Shown: positions 42,863 to 52,855, counted from the stretch's first letter. The stretch is 64,000 nt of DNA from Rhizobium sp. BK418 (GCF_004341105.1 NZ_SLZK01000003.1:62001-126000); one strand, 5' to 3'. Numbers and translations are program-made. The notes: a model not told the origin generated them from the letters alone.

Positions 42863-42887
42863 TCCGGACATGGCTTCGCCGTCCGGA
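42863..42887 (-). other. Hairpin between GlxR-like gene and GH42 gene
   Basis: TCCGGAC ... GTCCGGA (7 bp) enclosing GGC-TTC-GCC gives a long two-part stem 24 bases upstream of the GH42 start. No T-run follows. It probably tunes GH42 expression or marks an mRNA processing point. Confidence 0.45.
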
Positions 42888-42947
42888 GAAAAGGCTCCGG
42901 CAGGAGGCAATCGAAGATGTGGTCCGGGTGTTCTAGGTGGTCGTGAT

Positions 42948-43823
42948 CTAGCGCGGCCCTCCGGCGAGGAGCTCAAGCGTGCGGATAAGGGCGGAATGGT
43001 CGCGTTCACCGTCGCCATTAGCGATCGCGGCATTCATGAGTTGTTGGGTGGAGGCCGTGTTCGGCAGCGAAAGATCGAGCGCGCGGGCGGCATCGACGGC
43101 AAGCGTTATATCCTTGCGGTGCAAGCGGATGCGGAAGCCGGGGTCGAAGGTTTCCTTGACCATGCGCTCGCCATGGACTTCGAGAATCCGGGAGGCGGCA
43201 AAACCACCCATCAGGGCAGCGCGCACCTTGGCGGGATCGGCGCCGGCGCGTTTGGTAAAGAGCAGGGCTTCTGAGACGGCCTCAATGGTGAGACCGACGA
43301 TGATCTGGTTGGCGACCTTGGCCGTCTGGCCGTCACCGACACCGCCGACCAGCGTGATGTTTCTGCCCATCTTTTCGAAAAGCGGCCGGGCGCGCTCGAA
43401 AGCCTGCTCCTTGCCGCCGATCATGATTGTCAGCGAGGCGGCCTTGGCGCCGACCTCGCCGCCGGAGACGGGCGCATCGAGATAGTCGCAGCCGAGCGCT
43501 TCGATGCGTTTAGCAAAATCCTGAGTGGCGACAGGGGAAATCGAGCTCATGTCGACAATCAGCTTGCCGGCGGACAGGCCGGAGGCCACGCCATCTTCGC
43601 GGAAGAGAACCGCTTCGACATCAGGCGTATCCGGCAGCATCAGAATGATGATGTCTGAGGCTTCGGCGACAGCCTTGGCGCTATGAGCGGCCTTGCCGCC
43701 CTTGCTGACGAGATGCTGGGAGGCCTCCTTCACGCGGCTCAGATGCAGCGTGTGGCCGGCATCAATCAGGTGTTCCGCCATCGGGCGGCCCATGACGCCC
43801 AGTCCGATAAAACCGATATTCAT
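42948..43823 (-). CDS. glxR: Tartronate-semialdehyde reductase / 3-hydroxyisobutyrate-dehydrogenase family (GlxR/GarR-like)
   Basis: 291 residues. NAD(P)-binding GFIGLGVMGRPMAEHLIDAGH (4-24), substrate loop DAPVSGGEVGAKAASLTIMIGG (about 118-139), catalytic lysine in GDGQTAKVANQIIVG, and the C-terminal KDITLAVDAARALDLSLP. It reduces tartronate semialdehyde to glycerate in glyoxylate and galactarate routes. Seven bases after the hydroxypyruvate-isomerase-like gene, the classical hyi-glxR pairing. Confidence 0.87.
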   Translation of the reverse strand: MNIGFIGLGVMGRPMAEHLIDAGHTLHLSRVKEASQHLVSKGGKAAHSAKAVAEASDIIILMLPDTPDVEAVLFREDGVASGLSAGKLIVDMSSISPVATQDFAKRIEALGCDYLDAPVSGGEVGAKAASLTIMIGGKEQAFERARPLFEKMGRNITLVGGVGDGQTAKVANQIIVGLTIEAVSEALLFTKRAGADPAKVRAALMGGFAASRILEVHGERMVKETFDPGFRIRLHRKDITLAVDAARALDLSLPNTASTQQLMNAAIANGDGERDHSALIRTLELLAGGPR

Positions 43824-43830
43824 GTTACGC

Positions 43831-44610
43831 TCACTTCCGATAGGGTTTCATCCAGCCGAGCCCTTCGCTGGTACCGGCCTTCGGCTTGTATTCGCAGCCG
43901 ACCCAACCGTCGTAGCCGAGGCGGTCGAGTTCGGAGAGGATGAAGGTGTAGTTGATCTCGCCCGTGCCGGGTTCGTTGCGGCCGGGATTGTCGGCGATCT
44001 GCACATGGGCGATCTTGTCCTTCAGCCGGATGAAGGTCGGGATCAGGTCGCCCTGCATGATCTGCATGTGGTAGAAATCATACTGGATGTAGAGATTGTC
44101 GGAGCCGACCTTTTCGAGAATGCGCTCGGCGTGATCGGTGTTCGACAGGAAGAAGCCGGGAATATCGCGCAGATTGATCGGTTCGATCAGCAGCTTCACG
44201 CCGGCATCGGCCGTGCGTTCGGCGGCATACTTCAGATTTTCGACCAGCATCTTTTCCAGAGTTTCGAGATCGGCACCATCAGGCACGAGGCCGGAGATGA
44301 CGTTGACCTGCGGGCAGGCGAGCGCCTTGGCGTAGTCGAGCGCCAGTGAGACTCCATTGCGGAATTCCCCTATACGGTTCGGCAGGCAGGCAATGCCGCG
44401 CTCGCCACCGGCCCAATCACCCGAAGGCACATTGAAGAGCGCCTGTTTCAGGCCGTTTGCCTGGAGCGCATCGGCGACCTTTTCCTTCGGTTCGGCATAG
44501 GGGCCGAGATATTCGAGCGCGCCAAAACCGTCCTTTGCGGCGGCGGCGAAGCGGTCCAGGAAGGAAAGATCCTGATAGAGGAAAGAAAGATTGGCGGAAA
44601 ATTTCGGCAC
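43831..44610 (-). CDS. hyi: Hydroxypyruvate isomerase family protein
   Basis: 259 residues from a GTG at 44610, chosen because GAGGA lies 7 bases upstream and the product then begins MPKFSANLSFLYQDLSFLDRF, as Hyi proteins do. TIM-barrel (AP-endonuclease-2 fold) with metal ligands in LLIEPINLRDIPGFF, QYDFYHMQIMQGD, HVQIADNPGRNEPGTGEINY and GWVGCEYKP. Hyi interconverts hydroxypyruvate and tartronate semialdehyde; related proteins isomerise 2-oxotetronates, so OtnI-like action is an alternative. Confidence 0.85.
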   Translation of the reverse strand: MPKFSANLSFLYQDLSFLDRFAAAAKDGFGALEYLGPYAEPKEKVADALQANGLKQALFNVPSGDWAGGERGIACLPNRIGEFRNGVSLALDYAKALACPQVNVISGLVPDGADLETLEKMLVENLKYAAERTADAGVKLLIEPINLRDIPGFFLSNTDHAERILEKVGSDNLYIQYDFYHMQIMQGDLIPTFIRLKDKIAHVQIADNPGRNEPGTGEINYTFILSELDRLGYDGWVGCEYKPKAGTSEGLGWMKPYRK

Positions 44611-44620
44611 TGGAACATCC

Positions 44621-46330
44621 TCAGGCATTAGCTGGAGCGATGAAGCGATGCCGGTGCAGCATGCGCTTGTCGCGTGGGTCGGGATTGGGAACGGCTGAAA
44701 TGAGGCTCTTCGTATAGGCTTCCTGCGGCGCGGTGCAGATCTGCTCGGCCTCGCCAAGTTCAACGATCTTGCCGCGATGCATGACGGCCACGCGGTCGCA
44801 GAAGTAGCGTACCACGGAGATATCGTGGGAAATGAAGATGAAGCTCAGGTTCAGCCGCTGACGGATATCAAGCAGCAGGTCGAGGATTTGGCTGCGGATG
44901 GAGACGTCGAGCGCCGAGGTTGCTTCATCGGCGATGATGATGCGTGGATCGAGGGCAAGGGCGCGAGCAATGCCGATGCGCTGACGCTGACCGCCCGAGA
45001 AGGCATGGGGATAACGCTCCATGCCCATCGGATCGAGGCCGACAAGGCGCATCAGTTCGGCGACACGGTCCTCAAGAGCCTTGCCCTTGGCAAGCCCGTT
45101 GACGATGAGCGGGTCGCCGATCACTTCCTTGACGGTCATGCGCGGATTGAGTGAGGCGAAGGGATCCTGGAAGACGAGGCGGACTTCGCGATGGAAATTA
45201 CGCAACTCCTTCTTGCCTATCTTGGTGACGTCGGTCTCGCTGCCATCCTTGCCGCGGTAAAGCACTGTGCCGGTCGTCGGCTCCACAGTGCGCAGGATCA
45301 GGCGGCCGAGCGTGGTCTTGCCGGAACCGCTTTCGCCGACGATACCGAGATTTTCGCCGGGATAGAGGTCGAAATTGGCGTCATCGACGGCGCGCAGCAT
45401 ATTGGCATTGCCGTGCCAGCCGAAGGTCTTGCCGAGATTACGCACTGACAGGATTGGTTGCGGTGCTTCCGATGAGAGAGCGATGGCTGGAAGCTTGCCT
45501 TCGATATGATGGGTGAGCTTCACAGTCGAGGCCAGCAGTTGGCGCGTATAGGGATGGGTAGCGGCGTGATAGATCGCATCGACCGGGCCGCGCTCAACAA
45601 TATGGCCGAAGCGCATAACGGCGACTTCATCCGCCACTTCGGCCACAATGCCCATATCGTGGGTGATGAGCAACATTGCCATGCCGCGATCGACCTGCAG
45701 GCGCTTGATGAGATCGAGGATTTCGGCCTGCGTGGTCACGTCGAGCGCGGTGGTCGGCTCGTCGGCGATCAGGATATCGGGATTGCCGGCTAGCGCCATG
45801 GCGATCATGGCGCGCTGGCGCATGCCGCCCGAGAACTCGAACGTATAGCGGTTGGCCATCTTCTCGGGATTGGGTATTTCCACCTGGCGCAGCAGTTCGA
45901 CCATGCGGGCGCGGGCCGCCTTCTTGTCGAGATTGCTGTGCAGGCGGATTGCCTCGACGATCTGCGAGCCGATCGTATGGACCGGCGATAGGGAGCTCAT
46001 CGGCTCCTGAAAAATGAGGCCGATACGCCGGCCGCGGATCTCCCGCATGGCGCGGCTGCCGGGCTGTAGTGTGGCAATATCGGTGATCTCGCTGCCACTG
46101 CGCAACAGGATGCGGCCGCCGACGATGGTACCGGGCTTGTCGACGATCTGCAGCAGCGAGCGGGCCGTGACACTCTTGCCGGAGCCGCTCTCCCCGACGA
46201 GGCAGAGCGTCTGGCCGCGCTTTAGCTGGAAGCTGACATCTTCGACGGCGTGCAGGATATGTGTGCGCAGCCGGAAATCGATCGAGAGGTTTTCAACCGA
46301 GAGAACAACGTCATCAGGAAGATCGGTCAT
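44621..46330 (-). CDS. Fused peptide-type ABC transporter ATP-binding protein (DppD-DppF)
   Basis: 569 residues from the ATG at 46330, which has GAGGAGG 5 bases upstream; the open frame continues to 46408 inside the permease gene. Two ATPase halves, each with Walker [10 protein letters not shown], signature ([30 protein letters not shown]) and Walker B ([22 protein letters not shown]). DEA in the second Walker B replaces DEP. Second gene fusion of this kind in the window. Confidence 0.92.
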   Translation of the reverse strand: MTDLPDDVVLSVENLSIDFRLRTHILHAVEDVSFQLKRGQTLCLVGESGSGKSVTARSLLQIVDKPGTIVGGRILLRSGSEITDIATLQPGSRAMREIRGRRIGLIFQEPMSSLSPVHTIGSQIVEAIRLHSNLDKKAARARMVELLRQVEIPNPEKMANRYTFEFSGGMRQRAMIAMALAGNPDILIADEPTTALDVTTQAEILDLIKRLQVDRGMAMLLITHDMGIVAEVADEVAVMRFGHIVERGPVDAIYHAATHPYTRQLLASTVKLTHHIEGKLPAIALSSEAPQPILSVRNLGKTFGWHGNANMLRAVDDANFDLYPGENLGIVGESGSGKTTLGRLILRTVEPTTGTVLYRGKDGSETDVTKIGKKELRNFHREVRLVFQDPFASLNPRMTVKEVIGDPLIVNGLAKGKALEDRVAELMRLVGLDPMGMERYPHAFSGGQRQRIGIARALALDPRIIIADEATSALDVSIRSQILDLLLDIRQRLNLSFIFISHDISVVRYFCDRVAVMHRGKIVELGEAEQICTAPQEAYTKSLISAVPNPDPRDKRMLHRHRFIAPANA

Positions 46331-46340
46331 GGCTTCCTCC

Positions 46341-47528
46341 TCAATTGTCATAGGGATCGGCTGCATCGCGTAGGCCGTCGCCGAAGAAGTTGAAGGACAG
46401 GACGGCAATTACGACAGCGAGCGACGGCCAGATCAGCAGCCAGGGCGCGGTTGCGACCGTGCGGATGTTCTGGGCGTCCTGCAGCAGCACGCCCCAGCTG
46501 ACGACCGGCGGCTTGAGGCCTATGCCGAGGAAGGATAGCGAGGTCTCGGCGACGATCATCGTCGGCACGGCAAGAGTGACCACGGCGAGGATATGGCTCG
46601 TCAGCGAGGGCAGGATATGGCGGAAGATCAGCCTTGCTTCGCTTGAGCCGTCGAGTTTCGCGGCGGTGACGAAATCCTCACTGCGCAGCGCCAGAAAGCG
46701 GCCTCGCACCTCGCGGGCAAGGCTAGTCCAGCCAAGCAGCGAGACGATGACGGTGATGACGAAGTAGACGTTGACCGGCGACCATGTGAGCGGGATCGCT
46801 GCTGCAAGGCCGAGCCAAAGCGGGATGGTCGGCATGGCGCTCACGACCTCGATCACGCGCTGGATCAGCGTATCTACCCAACCGCCGTAGAAGCCGGAGA
46901 TGGAGCCGAGGACAACCCCGAGCACCAGTGACATGGCGACGCCGACGAGACCGATCGACATTGAAATGCGGGTGCCATAGATCAGCCGCGTAAGCACATC
47001 ACGGCCGAGACGATCGGCGCCGAGCAGGTACATGGGATCGTTGGGATTGATCGGACCGAAGAAATGCGTGGTCATCGGGATCAGGCCCCAGAGATAATAG
47101 GCCGGACCTCTGACGAAGAAGCCGACCGGTACGACCTTGGTGTCATCGACAACGAAGGTGCGCCGCAGCGCCACCTTGTCGATTTCCACCTTGTAACCCT
47201 TTACGTGGAAATTGAATTGGGAGCCGCCGTCCGGCTTGGTGACGAAGAAGCTGAGGCCCTGCGGTGGCGCATAGGTATATTGCGGTTTGGAGGTCGCGGG
47301 CAGAGACGGAGCCAGGAATTCGGCAAAGAGGCCGATGAGATAGAGCAGCAGGATGATCACGCCGGCGAACATCGCCACCTTCTGGCGGATCAGCTTACCG
47401 GCAATCAGCCGCCAGGGACCGACGGCGGCGGTCGAGACGGTTTTGCCCTGTTTCAACGGGCTGATCGACGGACCGTCGGCGGTGACGTTCAAAGGACCTT
47501 TATGGGTTCCGAATGTTTCGTGCGTCAT
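46341..47528 (-). CDS. Peptide-type ABC transporter permease (DppC-like) with enlarged periplasmic region
   Basis: 395 residues, about 100 longer than ordinary DppC. After an N-terminal membrane segment (about 50-75) comes a polar insert of some 90 residues (SKPQYTYAPPQGLSFFVTKPDGG and on) before YLLGADRLGRDVLTRLIYGTRISM. This insert is found in permeases of importers tied to sugar utilisation. The C-terminal GIGLKPPVVSWGVLLQDAQ motif is normal. Confidence 0.88.
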   Translation of the reverse strand: MTHETFGTHKGPLNVTADGPSISPLKQGKTVSTAAVGPWRLIAGKLIRQKVAMFAGVIILLLYLIGLFAEFLAPSLPATSKPQYTYAPPQGLSFFVTKPDGGSQFNFHVKGYKVEIDKVALRRTFVVDDTKVVPVGFFVRGPAYYLWGLIPMTTHFFGPINPNDPMYLLGADRLGRDVLTRLIYGTRISMSIGLVGVAMSLVLGVVLGSISGFYGGWVDTLIQRVIEVVSAMPTIPLWLGLAAAIPLTWSPVNVYFVITVIVSLLGWTSLAREVRGRFLALRSEDFVTAAKLDGSSEARLIFRHILPSLTSHILAVVTLAVPTMIVAETSLSFLGIGLKPPVVSWGVLLQDAQNIRTVATAPWLLIWPSLAVVIAVLSFNFFGDGLRDAADPYDN

Positions 47529-47538
47529 CGGCGCCTCC

Positions 47539-48525
47539 TCAATTGAACCGGATGCGCGGATCGAGCAGCGCGAGCAGCAGGTCCGATAGGAGCATGCCGA
47601 CGAGGGTCAACGCCGAGAGCAGCAGGATAAAGCTGCCGGCGAGATACATGTCCTGCGAGACCAGCGCGCGGAAGAGCAGGGGACCTGCGGTCGGAAGGTT
47701 CAGGACGATGGCGGTGATCGTCACACCCGAGACGAGGTGCGGCAGCACCCAGCCGATTGCAGAGACGAAGGGGTTGAGCGCAATGCGTACCGGATATTTC
47801 ATGATCACCTTGTATTCGGGCAGGCCCTTTGCACGCGCGGTGATGACATAGGGCTTGTGCAGCTCGTCCGTCAGATTGGCGCGCAGGATGCGGATAAGGG
47901 CAGCCGTGCCTGAGGCGCCGATGATGATGATCGGGATCCAGAGATGAGCGAGGAAATCGCCGACCTTGGCAAGACTCCAGGGTGCCTCTGCAAATTCGGG
48001 GGAATTAAGCCCGCCGACGCTTTGGCCGAGGTAGCGATAGGCGATGTACATCAGCGTCAGCGCCAGAATGAAGTTCGGCACCGCAAGGCCGATGAAGCCG
48101 AAGAAGGTGAAGACGTGATCGCCGACCGAATGGCGGCGCACGGCCGAATAGATGCCGATCGGCAGGGCGACGATCCAGACGAAGAGGAGGCTGAGCAGTG
48201 AGATGACTAACGTCGAGCCCATGCGCGCCCAGATGAGGCCGGAGACGGGCTGGTTCCATTCGAAAGACCAGCCGAAATCGCCACGGCTGACGATGCCCCA
48301 CATCCATTTGAGATACTGGATATAGAAGGGATCATCGAAGCCGTAGATCTCTTTCAACCGCTCGATCTGCGCCGGATCGACGGCCTGGCCGCTATCGCTC
48401 ATCGTCGCGATCATCGAGGTTAGATAGTCGCCCGGCGGCAGCTGGATGATCAGGAACGAGATCAGCGACATGCCGATCAGGGTCGGGATCATGTAGAGCA
48501 CGCGCTTGAAGATATAGCCAAGCAT
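47539..48525 (-). CDS. Peptide-type ABC transporter permease (DppB-like)
   Basis: 328 residues, six membrane segments. LISFLIIQLPPGDYLTSMIATMSDSGQAVDPAQIERLKEIYGFDDPF is the N-terminal DppB pattern and ILRANLTDELHKPYVITARAKGLP the docking loop. GGGAGGAG lies about 12 bases before the ATG. Between it and the upstream hydrolase gene are two hairpins. Confidence 0.9.
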   Translation of the reverse strand: MLGYIFKRVLYMIPTLIGMSLISFLIIQLPPGDYLTSMIATMSDSGQAVDPAQIERLKEIYGFDDPFYIQYLKWMWGIVSRGDFGWSFEWNQPVSGLIWARMGSTLVISLLSLLFVWIVALPIGIYSAVRRHSVGDHVFTFFGFIGLAVPNFILALTLMYIAYRYLGQSVGGLNSPEFAEAPWSLAKVGDFLAHLWIPIIIIGASGTAALIRILRANLTDELHKPYVITARAKGLPEYKVIMKYPVRIALNPFVSAIGWVLPHLVSGVTITAIVLNLPTAGPLLFRALVSQDMYLAGSFILLLSALTLVGMLLSDLLLALLDPRIRFN

Positions 48526-48549
48526 CAGATTGTTTCTCCTCCCGTTGAG

Positions 48550-48612
48550 AGCGCCCGGCCAGGCGCTTCCTTCGGATCTCCATCCGCTTTCGGCCCCTCC
48601 AGGCCGAAAGCG
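48550..48612 (-). other. Two intercistronic hairpins before the DppB-like gene
   Basis: A perfect 11-bp stem CGCTTTCGGCC / GGCCGAAAGCG (48585-48612, 6-base loop) and a 6-bp stem AGCGCC / GGCGCT (48550-48567). No T-run follows on the minus strand. They split the hydrolase part from the permease part of the operon. Confidence 0.5.
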
Positions 48613-48632
48613 CTCCTCCTAGTCTCCTCACC

Positions 48633-50750
48633 TCATTTCCAGGTAAGGTGCAGCACCTCCAGCCGCTCGATGCCCGGCACCTCCACCTGCGCGCGGCCAT
48701 CCCTGACGCTGAAGTTTGCGGCGCGGTCGGTCACGACAAGCCATGCCTTTGCCACCGATTTGCCCCGAGGAATTTCCACTGAAACCGTCTGGGTCGCCAG
48801 AGGGTAATTTTCGCGTATTGGGCCCTTCATCATCATGGGATTGGTGAGATTGAAGAGGCTGACCGCAATGCCTTCGGCATTTTCACGAAGCGCCATGTCG
48901 ATGACGCCGGGGCCTTCCACGGTGACGCGTGAGGTCTTGCCTAGTGCCCAGCGGACAGCATTGGCGATCAGCCTCCCGTGGTCGACGGCAAAGACTTCCC
49001 AGAAGATCTCGCCGATATTCCAGGGAATGTAGACCGTACGGCCGCCCTTGCCGGTTTCGCGGGCGATGACGCCAGCGCCTTCCGGTGCCTTGCGCGGATA
49101 GACTTCTTCCATCGGCAGGTCCGGGAAATCGGGCACATAGAGAAATGGCGTCGTCGCATTGCCGGTCGCGTCGGCATGGATGAGGCGCGTACCGCCCATG
49201 ATGCGCTCGGCGCCTTCGTAGCCCTGATTGATCGGGTGATCGCCCGAGAGCGCGACGTAGGTGTTCTTGACGATGCCGCGCGGACCGGAGACGAACCTGG
49301 CGCCGAGCACATCGGACAGGCCGAATTCGCTGCGCTTCTTGCCGAATTCGTCGCGAAGCGAGGTTTCGTAGGATGCGACAACGCTGCCGCCACGCTCCAC
49401 ATAGGCGCGGATCGCCTCGTTCTGTGCATCCGATAAGCAGGAGGCATTGGCGAGGATGATCAGCTTGAAGCGGTCGAGATTTTCCTTGGTCAGAACCTGG
49501 TCCGAAAGAAGCTCGAAGGGGAGGCGGGCTTCGACGAGGGCATGATAGAAACCGAGATCATGTTTTTCGGCGCCGTGGCGCTCTTCCGGCGCCCAATGTC
49601 GGAGCGTCGTCGAGGGGTCGATGACGGCGATTTCGGCGGTTGGGTGCATGCTTTCGAGAATCGGTTCGACGGCGGCCTGCAGGGCGAAGGAGTCGGCGAC
49701 CGGTTCGACCCAGCGCTTGTCCGGCACGACACCGTTGAATTTGGTGAACCAGGCGTAGAGGCCATGGGCCGTGCCATCATTGATCCAGAGCTGCATTTCC
49801 TCGCCGGAGGTGACGGCATCCTTCCAGCGATATTCCTCTTCCGGACCGATCGAGGTGATGAGGACCACCGGGCGGTCGGGGAAGGTGGCGCGGATGCGCT
49901 TGCCATTGCGGCCGGCCGACCAGCCGAGCTCGAGGCCCTTGCGGCCCTGATGGTCGACGACGAGAAAAGGGCAATGTCTGGCGATGACCGAGAGGTCGAA
50001 TTCCATCAGCGAAGCGCCGCCCATATTCGGGATGAAGCTCGCATGCGGCCGGATCGCTTTGACCGCATCGTCCCACTGGGCGATCATGTCGGTCAGAACC
50101 CGGCGGCGCCACTGCACCCAGGCTTGCCAAGCCGGGTCTTCGGCATTCGGCGTCTTTGGCAGATCATGGCCGAACATATCTCTGAAGCGGCGGGCGCTAT
50201 CTTCGCTGTAATCGACACCATGGCCCTGCCAGCGATTGGCGAAGATGGCGTCGATGTCGTATTTGCGCACGATTTCCTTGACCACTTCCGGCATGAAGAC
50301 GGTGTTGTAATCGCCATAGGCATTGGTGACCCAGACATCGGGATAGGCCCAATGGCGGCGCGGCGTGCCGTCGGCATTGATCATCACCCATTCGGGGTGC
50401 GCCTTGGCGGCATCATCGTGAATAGCATGCGGGTCGACGCGGGCCATGACATGCATATCGAGCTTACGGGCGGCATCGACGAGCGCGCCGAAAATATCCT
50501 TGTCGCCGAGATATTTGCTCACATAGTGATAGGGCACTTCGCTTGGATAATAGGCGATGTAGCCGCCGGCGCTGAGGCACACGGCGTTGGATTTGGTGCG
50601 CTTGAAGACATCGACCCAGAAGGCCGGATCGTATTTCTCAGGATCGTCCTCTACGAAAGTGAGCTGGGTCCAGCGCGTTGCGGTCTTGAACCAATCCGGT
50701 GTGCGCAACGTGTCGGTATTCTGTCTTCTGGCGTCGAGCATCGACTTCAT
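48633..50750 (-). CDS. Putative glycoside hydrolase (GHL6-like barrel with GH42M-type domain)
   Basis: 705 residues and no signal peptide. The first 370 residues resemble a TIM-barrel hydrolase: HVMARVDPHAIHDDAAKAHPEWVMINADGTPRRHW, DIDAIFANRWQGHGVDY and AVKAIRPHASFIPNMGGAS. The HPEW...ADG pattern recalls the hypothetical glycosyl hydrolase 6 (GHL6) domain. From about 380 comes a Rossmann-like region (FYHALVEARLPFELLSDQVL ... RAYVERGGSVVASYETS) typical of the GH42 trimerisation domain. Activity unproven; the place in a GH42 operon favours oligosaccharide cleavage. A conserved protein of unknown function is the safe fallback. Confidence 0.7.
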   Translation of the reverse strand: MKSMLDARRQNTDTLRTPDWFKTATRWTQLTFVEDDPEKYDPAFWVDVFKRTKSNAVCLSAGGYIAYYPSEVPYHYVSKYLGDKDIFGALVDAARKLDMHVMARVDPHAIHDDAAKAHPEWVMINADGTPRRHWAYPDVWVTNAYGDYNTVFMPEVVKEIVRKYDIDAIFANRWQGHGVDYSEDSARRFRDMFGHDLPKTPNAEDPAWQAWVQWRRRVLTDMIAQWDDAVKAIRPHASFIPNMGGASLMEFDLSVIARHCPFLVVDHQGRKGLELGWSAGRNGKRIRATFPDRPVVLITSIGPEEEYRWKDAVTSGEEMQLWINDGTAHGLYAWFTKFNGVVPDKRWVEPVADSFALQAAVEPILESMHPTAEIAVIDPSTTLRHWAPEERHGAEKHDLGFYHALVEARLPFELLSDQVLTKENLDRFKLIILANASCLSDAQNEAIRAYVERGGSVVASYETSLRDEFGKKRSEFGLSDVLGARFVSGPRGIVKNTYVALSGDHPINQGYEGAERIMGGTRLIHADATGNATTPFLYVPDFPDLPMEEVYPRKAPEGAGVIARETGKGGRTVYIPWNIGEIFWEVFAVDHGRLIANAVRWALGKTSRVTVEGPGVIDMALRENAEGIAVSLFNLTNPMMMKGPIRENYPLATQTVSVEIPRGKSVAKAWLVVTDRAANFSVRDGRAQVEVPGIERLEVLHLTWK

Positions 50751-50776
50751 CCAATCATTGGCAAAAGAGGGGCCTT

Positions 50777-50801
50777 GGCGCCGGCCGATGGGACCGGCGC
50801 C
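50777..50801 (-). other. Intercistronic hairpin after the family-5 binding-protein gene
   Basis: GGCGCCGG / CCGGCGCC, 8-bp perfect stem with a 9-base loop, 27 bases after the binding-protein stop and 26 bases before the hydrolase start. Same position and type as the hairpins at 2153, 7695 and 20149. Confidence 0.55.
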
Positions 50802-50828
50802 TGCAATGCATCAAGCTATTTCAGGCCA

Positions 50829-52754
50829 TCAGACCTTGTAGAACTGCTCCGGCATGGTGGGAGCGGGCGTCGGCCAGCCGAAGGAATTCGGCATGGTCTT
50901 GGTGATGTTCTTCATGTTGTTCTTGACGATGCCGTAGCCATCCGGTGGCAGGGAAATGCCGAAGACGTAGAAGTTGTCGGCGGCACCCTGCAGGATTTGT
51001 TTCATGATCTCCTGTTGACCCGCTGGGTCGGAGGTCGATTTCAGCTTGTCGTAAAGCTCGAGCTGCTTCTTCGTCTCCTCCGGCGGTTCTTCCGCATTGG
51101 GATTGTTGCGGTCGAGATACCAGAGCTGCCAGGCCGGGGCATACATGGCGTTTGAATCCGTCGGCACATAGTAGCGTGGGTCGAGCATGGCAGCTACGCC
51201 GCCATTGGCACCGAACTGGTGAGCCGTCGCATCGAAATCGCGGCCCTGGCGGACACGGGTCTCCCAGAGCGAACGGTCCATGGTGCGCATCTGCGCATCG
51301 ATACCAACAGCCTGGAACATCGGTATGACCAGCTGGAAAAGATCGAGGAAGACGGCGCGCGCCTGGTCGATCTCGAAGATCACCGTCAGGCGACGGCCCT
51401 TCTCGTCCAGACGGAAGTTCTGGTCGTCACGCTTCGGGACGAGCGTGTCGAGCATGGCGTTTGCCTTGTCGACGTCGTAGTTCGTGAACTGCGTCGCGAG
51501 CTGCTCATTGTAGAGCGGATCGCCCTGCTTGATCGAAGGCTGGGCAGGCGCACCCTGGCCGACGAGAACGGCATCAATCAGTGCCTGGCGGTCGAGCGCC
51601 ATGGAGAGTGCTGCGCGGAAATCCTTGTTGCGGAAGAGCTTTCGCTTGGTCTCGTCATTGTGGTTCAGGTTGAAGATGAAGTTCATCACGTTGGCTTCGG
51701 TCGAAGTCAGCGTGTAGAAATCATATTTTCCCTGCTCGCGCGCATCATAGAGCACCGACTTGTTGTTCGGTGTCGCGATATACTGATCCATCAGGTCGAT
51801 TTCGCCCTGCATGGCCTTCAAGAGCAGCACCTGCGGGTCGGCGACCATCTGATAGACGATGCGGTCCATATAAGGGAGCTGGTTACCTTCCGTATCCACC
51901 TTCCAGTAGAAGGGGTTACGTTCGGCGATGGCCCGTTCGGTGTTCTCGCCGGGGGCGATCGTGAACATCCAGGCGTTCAGGCAAGGCTTCTTCGAGGAAT
52001 TCAGGAAGAAGGCGTTGTCGTCCTGGAAGCCGGAGGCGGACTGGAAGGCGGCGATCCAGCTTTCGAAGCCGCGTTGTTTGGCGAGTTCGTCGGCCTTCGG
52101 ATTATAGTCGATGTGGAACTGCTCGAGATAATGCTTGGGGCAGCGCGTCGTGTGGTCACTATTGGCCCAGGCGATCTGTAACGGGAACATACCGTTAGGT
52201 TTCGAGAAGATAACTTTAAACGTCTGTTCGTCGACGATTTCGAGCTTCGCGGGCTTGCCGGCGGTCTTCCAGTGGCCCTGGCCGGTGACGGCAACGCGCT
52301 TGTCGGTCAGGATAGTGTCGTACCAGAATTTTACGTCAGCTGTGGTATAGGGGTGGCCGTCCGACCACTTCATGCCCTTGCGCAGGCGGATGGTATATTC
52401 CGTGGAATCCGCATTGCCATCGAAGGCTTCGGCGACGTTCAGAGTCACGCCGGACCAGTCGGGCGTATAGCGCAGCAGCGGTTCATAGGCCTGGTAGCGG
52501 AACAGCATGGACAGCGAACCGCCGCCGACGAGCGCCATATTCCAGTCGCCGCCGTATTTGCCGACGCTTTCCACCGGTTTGATGACGAGCGGGTTTTCTG
52601 GCAGCCGGTCCTTCAGGGCCGGCAGCGCGCCGCTTGAAACTTTGTCTTTCAGGATGTCCGCTTCCTTGAAGTCGGCGGCGAAAACCGGCAGAGCCGGCAG
52701 GATCAGAACGGCCGAGGTTCCGGCCAGAAACGCGCGACGTTTCAGCTTGATCAT
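50829..52754 (-). CDS. Family-5 ABC transporter periplasmic binding protein (large, Tat-like signal)
   Basis: 641 residues from the ATG at 52754 with GGAGGAG 6 bases upstream. Signal KLKRRAFLAGTSAVLILPALPVFA (RR-x-F, Tat-like). SBP_bac_5 landmarks include LLRYTPDWSGVTLNVAEAFDGNADSTEYTIRLRKGMKWSDGHPYTTADVKFW. At about 640 residues it belongs to the large subgroup often used for oligosaccharides. First gene of the minus-strand glycoside operon and divergent from LacI. Confidence 0.88.
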   Translation of the reverse strand: MIKLKRRAFLAGTSAVLILPALPVFAADFKEADILKDKVSSGALPALKDRLPENPLVIKPVESVGKYGGDWNMALVGGGSLSMLFRYQAYEPLLRYTPDWSGVTLNVAEAFDGNADSTEYTIRLRKGMKWSDGHPYTTADVKFWYDTILTDKRVAVTGQGHWKTAGKPAKLEIVDEQTFKVIFSKPNGMFPLQIAWANSDHTTRCPKHYLEQFHIDYNPKADELAKQRGFESWIAAFQSASGFQDDNAFFLNSSKKPCLNAWMFTIAPGENTERAIAERNPFYWKVDTEGNQLPYMDRIVYQMVADPQVLLLKAMQGEIDLMDQYIATPNNKSVLYDAREQGKYDFYTLTSTEANVMNFIFNLNHNDETKRKLFRNKDFRAALSMALDRQALIDAVLVGQGAPAQPSIKQGDPLYNEQLATQFTNYDVDKANAMLDTLVPKRDDQNFRLDEKGRRLTVIFEIDQARAVFLDLFQLVIPMFQAVGIDAQMRTMDRSLWETRVRQGRDFDATAHQFGANGGVAAMLDPRYYVPTDSNAMYAPAWQLWYLDRNNPNAEEPPEETKKQLELYDKLKSTSDPAGQQEIMKQILQGAADNFYVFGISLPPDGYGIVKNNMKNITKTMPNSFGWPTPAPTMPEQFYKV

Positions 52755-52810
52755 AGGGTTCTCCTCCAAAAATCCAAAGCCCTTATCGTTTTTTTTGCTT
52801 TCAGGCTGGG

Positions 52811-52855
52811 ATAACGAAGAGAATACATTTGGATATTGTTAGGTAAAGCGTTATG
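52811..52855. promoter_or_regulatory. Possible LacI-type operator region
   Basis: ATAACG (52811-52816) and CGTTAT (52849-52854) form an inverted pair, the second inside GGTAAAGCGTTATG, a loose CG-centred palindrome. The stretch is AT-rich and lies between the divergent binding-protein and LacI genes. Weak evidence. Confidence 0.25.
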
